Source of the DNA: Planctomycetota bacterium
GTDB taxonomy: Bacteria; Planctomycetota; Planctomycetia; Pirellulales; Pirellulaceae
Assembly: GCA_019347795.1 (NCBI GenBank)
Contig: JAHWKS010000273.1
Span: 1-7,126 of the forward strand
DNA: 7,126 bases
Direction of reading: 5' to 3'
How positions within the stretch are numbered: the first letter of the stretch is position 1; each line of letters begins with the position of its first letter. A model generated the notes under the pieces. The model saw only the letters and a list, made by a program, of their open reading frames with translations, did no database searches and was not told where the DNA came from. This document shows, piece by piece, positions 5,244 to 7,126 of this stretch. Position numbers and translations under genes: made by a program.

Positions 5244-6599
5244 CGTTGATTTGCGGCGGAGGATGTGGTGATAGTGCTGGGCGAAGCGATGGGCTTCGTC
5301 CCGCACGTATTGCAGCAGGCGGAGGGCGTAGGAGTTGCGGCTCAGGCGGCGGCCTTCCGCGGCGCCGGGGACGAAGATTTCCTCTTCCCGCTTCGCTAAA
5401 GAAATGATCGTCGGGGGCGGAATCTCCAGCGCCGCAAACGCCGCCAGTGCTGCGTTGAGCTGCCCCTTGCCGCCGTCGATCAGCACCACGTCGGGGAACG
5501 GCTCCGACTCGTCGTACAGCCGCTTGTACCGCCGCGAGACGACCTCGTGCATGCTGCGGAAGTCGTCGATGCCTGGCACCGACCGAATCTTGTAATGCCG
5601 GTAGCCGGGCCGGAAGGGAAGGCCGTCGATGAACGTCACCAGGCTGGCCACGGTGGACTCGCCGGCCAGGTGCGCGATGTCGAGACCTTCGATCGTCCGC
5701 GGCGTCTCGCTCAACCCCAGCATCTTCCGCAAACCGGCCAGGCCCTTTTTCGGATCGATATAAAACACCTCGGGCTGGGCGTGCGTGTCCAGCTCGCCCC
5801 GCTGGTCGAGCGTCTCCAGCATGTGAATCTCATCCCGCAGCCGCGCGGCGACCTCGAACTTCAACTCCTTGGACGCGGCATGCATCTCCTCCCGTAGTTG
5901 CTCCAGGAGCTGCTTCTTACGGCCGTCCAGGAACATCTGCAGCCGGCGGATGTCGCGGCGGTATTCCTCCTTGGAGATCCGCAGGTTGCATGGCGCCGTG
6001 CATTGATCGATGCTCGCCAGCAAGCAGGGCCGGAACCACTGCCAGCGCTGGTCGCCGTCGTCGATGTCGAGGCTGCACGTGCGGAACTTGAACACACGCT
6101 GCAGCACCTGCACGGCGCCGCGGAGCGCGCCGGCGCTGGTGAACGGCCCGTAGAGCTTCACCCCGGCGCGGCGCGGCTCGCGGGTCACTTCCACGCGGGG
6201 AAAGTCCTCGCCGGTAGTGATTTGCAGGTAGGGGAAGGTCTTGTCGTCCTTCAGCTCCTTGTTGTGCTTGGGCTGCACGTCCTTCACGAGCCGCGACTCC
6301 ATCAGCAGAGCGTCCACCTCGCTCTCGCAGGCGATGAAGTCGATGTCGTCAATCTCTTTAATCCAGATCGCGGTCCGCCGCTCCTCCTCGGCGCCCTTGT
6401 GAAAGTAGCTGCCGGCGCGGCTCCGCAAGTTCTTGGCCTTCCCGACGTAGATCACCCGCCCGGCCGAGTCCTTCATCAGGTAGACCCCGGGCGATTGAGG
6501 GAACTCCCGGACTTTCTTCGCGGCGCGGAGATAACCCGGCGACGCGTCGCTTTCAAGCGGTTCTCCCTCGGCGGGGATGGGTGGCGAGGAGTCGTCCAT
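5229..6599 (-). CDS. uvrC: UvrABC nucleotide excision repair nuclease subunit UvrC, short form
   Basis: UvrC makes the two incisions around DNA damage marked by UvrA/UvrB. Of 456 residues, about 33-112 form the GIY-YIG nuclease (GVY 38-40, YVG 51-53, R59, E101) that makes the 3' cut. Four cysteines, C175, C192, C200 and C204, match the spacing style of the iron-sulfur cluster site reported for E. coli UvrC. A UVR helix pair for UvrB contact lies at about 228-265. The RNase H-like nuclease for the 5' cut spans about 300-450, with D307 (EGLDIAH), D375 (LIDGGKGQL) and H437 (DEAHRFA). Compared with E. coli UvrC (610 residues), the stretch of roughly 100 residues between UVR and the RNase H core is nearly absent, and the C-terminal helix-hairpin-helix pair is missing; the protein stops soon after H437. 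No remnant of it is visible beyond the stop, so this looks like a genuine short form. The start overlaps the previous gene's stop (TAATG). Confidence 0.95.
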   Translation of the reverse strand: MDDSSPPIPAEGEPLESDASPGYLRAAKKVREFPQSPGVYLMKDSAGRVIYVGKAKNLRSRAGSYFHKGAEEERRTAIWIKEIDDIDFIACESEVDALLMESRLVKDVQPKHNKELKDDKTFPYLQITTGEDFPRVEVTREPRRAGVKLYGPFTSAGALRGAVQVLQRVFKFRTCSLDIDDGDQRWQWFRPCLLASIDQCTAPCNLRISKEEYRRDIRRLQMFLDGRKKQLLEQLREEMHAASKELKFEVAARLRDEIHMLETLDQRGELDTHAQPEVFYIDPKKGLAGLRKMLGLSETPRTIEGLDIAHLAGESTVASLVTFIDGLPFRPGYRHYKIRSVPGIDDFRSMHEVVSRRYKRLYDESEPFPDVVLIDGGKGQLNAALAAFAALEIPPPTIISLAKREEEIFVPGAAEGRRLSRNSYALRLLQYVRDEAHRFAQHYHHILRRKSTLPDR

Positions 6600-7126
6600 T
6601 ACTCCATTCTAGGCTCGGCCCCCTCCGCGACAACGCCGGTCTGTGCGCCCGGCTCCCAGGCCACTTCGCGCAGGATGCGGCCCAAGAGGCCCCCGCCGAA
6701 GACGCCGGCCAGCCCGATCAGACCCATCGCCGCCACGCGGGCGACGAACTCTTCGTGAGCAAGGGCGACGGGCTGCCACGCCTGGCCCTGCGCATCTAAG
6801 CGAAACATCGCCGCCGACATCGCGATGGCGGCGAGTCCCGCGGCGCCGCAAGACAGCGCCACAAATGACCTCCGCAGGAAATCGCCGCTGGCGGCGATCA
6901 GCGTTCCCAGCCCGACACCTAACGCTGCGCCCAAGCCGCCGCCCGCGAGCGTGCCCACGATCGCCAACAACAGCCCGGTGCTGACGATGTTCTCCACCAG
7001 GCTGAACGCCGGATCGCGATAACCGACGGCGCCGACGCCGGTCAGCAGTGCAAACAAGGCTCCCGCTCCTCCGCCGGCCAGCGAGCCGACCCACGCCCCC
7101 ACATAGCCGCCGGCGAAGAACCCGGT
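6599..7126 (-). CDS. Glycine-rich multi-helix membrane protein, 5'-partial
   Basis: The frame is open to the right edge of the window, so the true start is probably outside; the first start inside is a GTG at 7102, preceded in frame by TGFFAGGY. At least four hydrophobic segments are visible. Two are very rich in glycine and alanine with GxxxG-like spacing (VGSLAGGGAGAL and VGTLAGGGLGAALGVGLG), which usually means tight helix packing. The others are near FVALSCGAAGLAAIAM and MGLIGLAGVFGGGLLG. The tail (EPGAQTG to PRME) is short and soluble. I do not recognise the family. Its TAA stop shares a base with the uvrC ATG, so the two are cotranscribed and translationally coupled, but the sequence gives no sign of a role in DNA repair. 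Confidence 0.7.
   Translation of the reverse strand, partial: TGFFAGGYVGAWVGSLAGGGAGALFALLTGVGAVGYRDPAFSLVENIVSTGLLLAIVGTLAGGGLGAALGVGLGTLIAASGDFLRRSFVALSCGAAGLAAIAMSAAMFRLDAQGQAWQPVALAHEEFVARVAAMGLIGLAGVFGGGLLGRILREVAWEPGAQTGVVAEGAEPRME

Noticed and set aside
5898..6758. A 286-codon open frame on the plus strand
   Set aside because: It is antisense to uvrC, which has complete catalytic motifs; the frame shows no domain of its own.
1..7126. tRNA genes, CRISPR arrays, insertion sequences or prophage genes
   Set aside because: No cloverleaf, no regularly spaced repeats, and no transposase, integrase or structural phage motifs were found on either strand.

Overview
The window is GC-rich bacterial chromosome with densely packed genes. 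The style of several proteins suggests a planctomycete, possibly of the Pirellulales group. Pointers are a short UvrC that keeps the nuclease core but lacks the usual middle and C-terminal parts, a HicB beginning MLTYKA, a 60-residue two-helix membrane protein, and poor Shine-Dalgarno signals before several genes. The taxonomic call is inference from remembered family style, not a database result.

Layout, left to right. Base 2-415 (+) is the end of a membrane-anchored protein of unknown function. Base 509-1603 (+) is a YrbG-type sodium/calcium exchanger. Base 1672-2745 (+) is the most unusual gene: an archaeo-eukaryotic primase (AEP)-like domain fused to a small HAD-family phosphatase domain. 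Base 2753-2935 (-) is a 60-residue membrane protein that converges on it. It is divergent from a DUF983 zinc-ribbon membrane protein (3017-3391, +), which is followed after 13 bases by dprA (3405-4526, +).

The gap after dprA (4527-4751) is AT-richer at its start. It holds a plausible promoter, a short stretch that folds into two consecutive hairpins, and an intrinsic terminator with a T run. This looks like a roughly 67-nt small RNA or an attenuator leader. Next comes a HicB-HicA toxin-antitoxin pair in antitoxin-first order (4752-5036 and 5033-5212, overlapping by 4 bases). The toxin starts at GTG and is only 59 residues long. On the opposite strand, uvrC (5229-6599) is translationally coupled by a TAATG overlap to an upstream glycine-rich membrane protein (6599-7126) that runs off the window.

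Functionally the window mixes DNA-maintenance genes (the primase-phosphatase fusion, dprA, uvrC) with membrane and transport proteins and one toxin-antitoxin module. There are no signs of phage, transposon, CRISPR or tRNA. The two items most worth following up are the AEP-HAD fusion, which joins a polymerase-type and a phosphatase-type domain in one chain, and the promoter-hairpin-terminator element ahead of hicBA.
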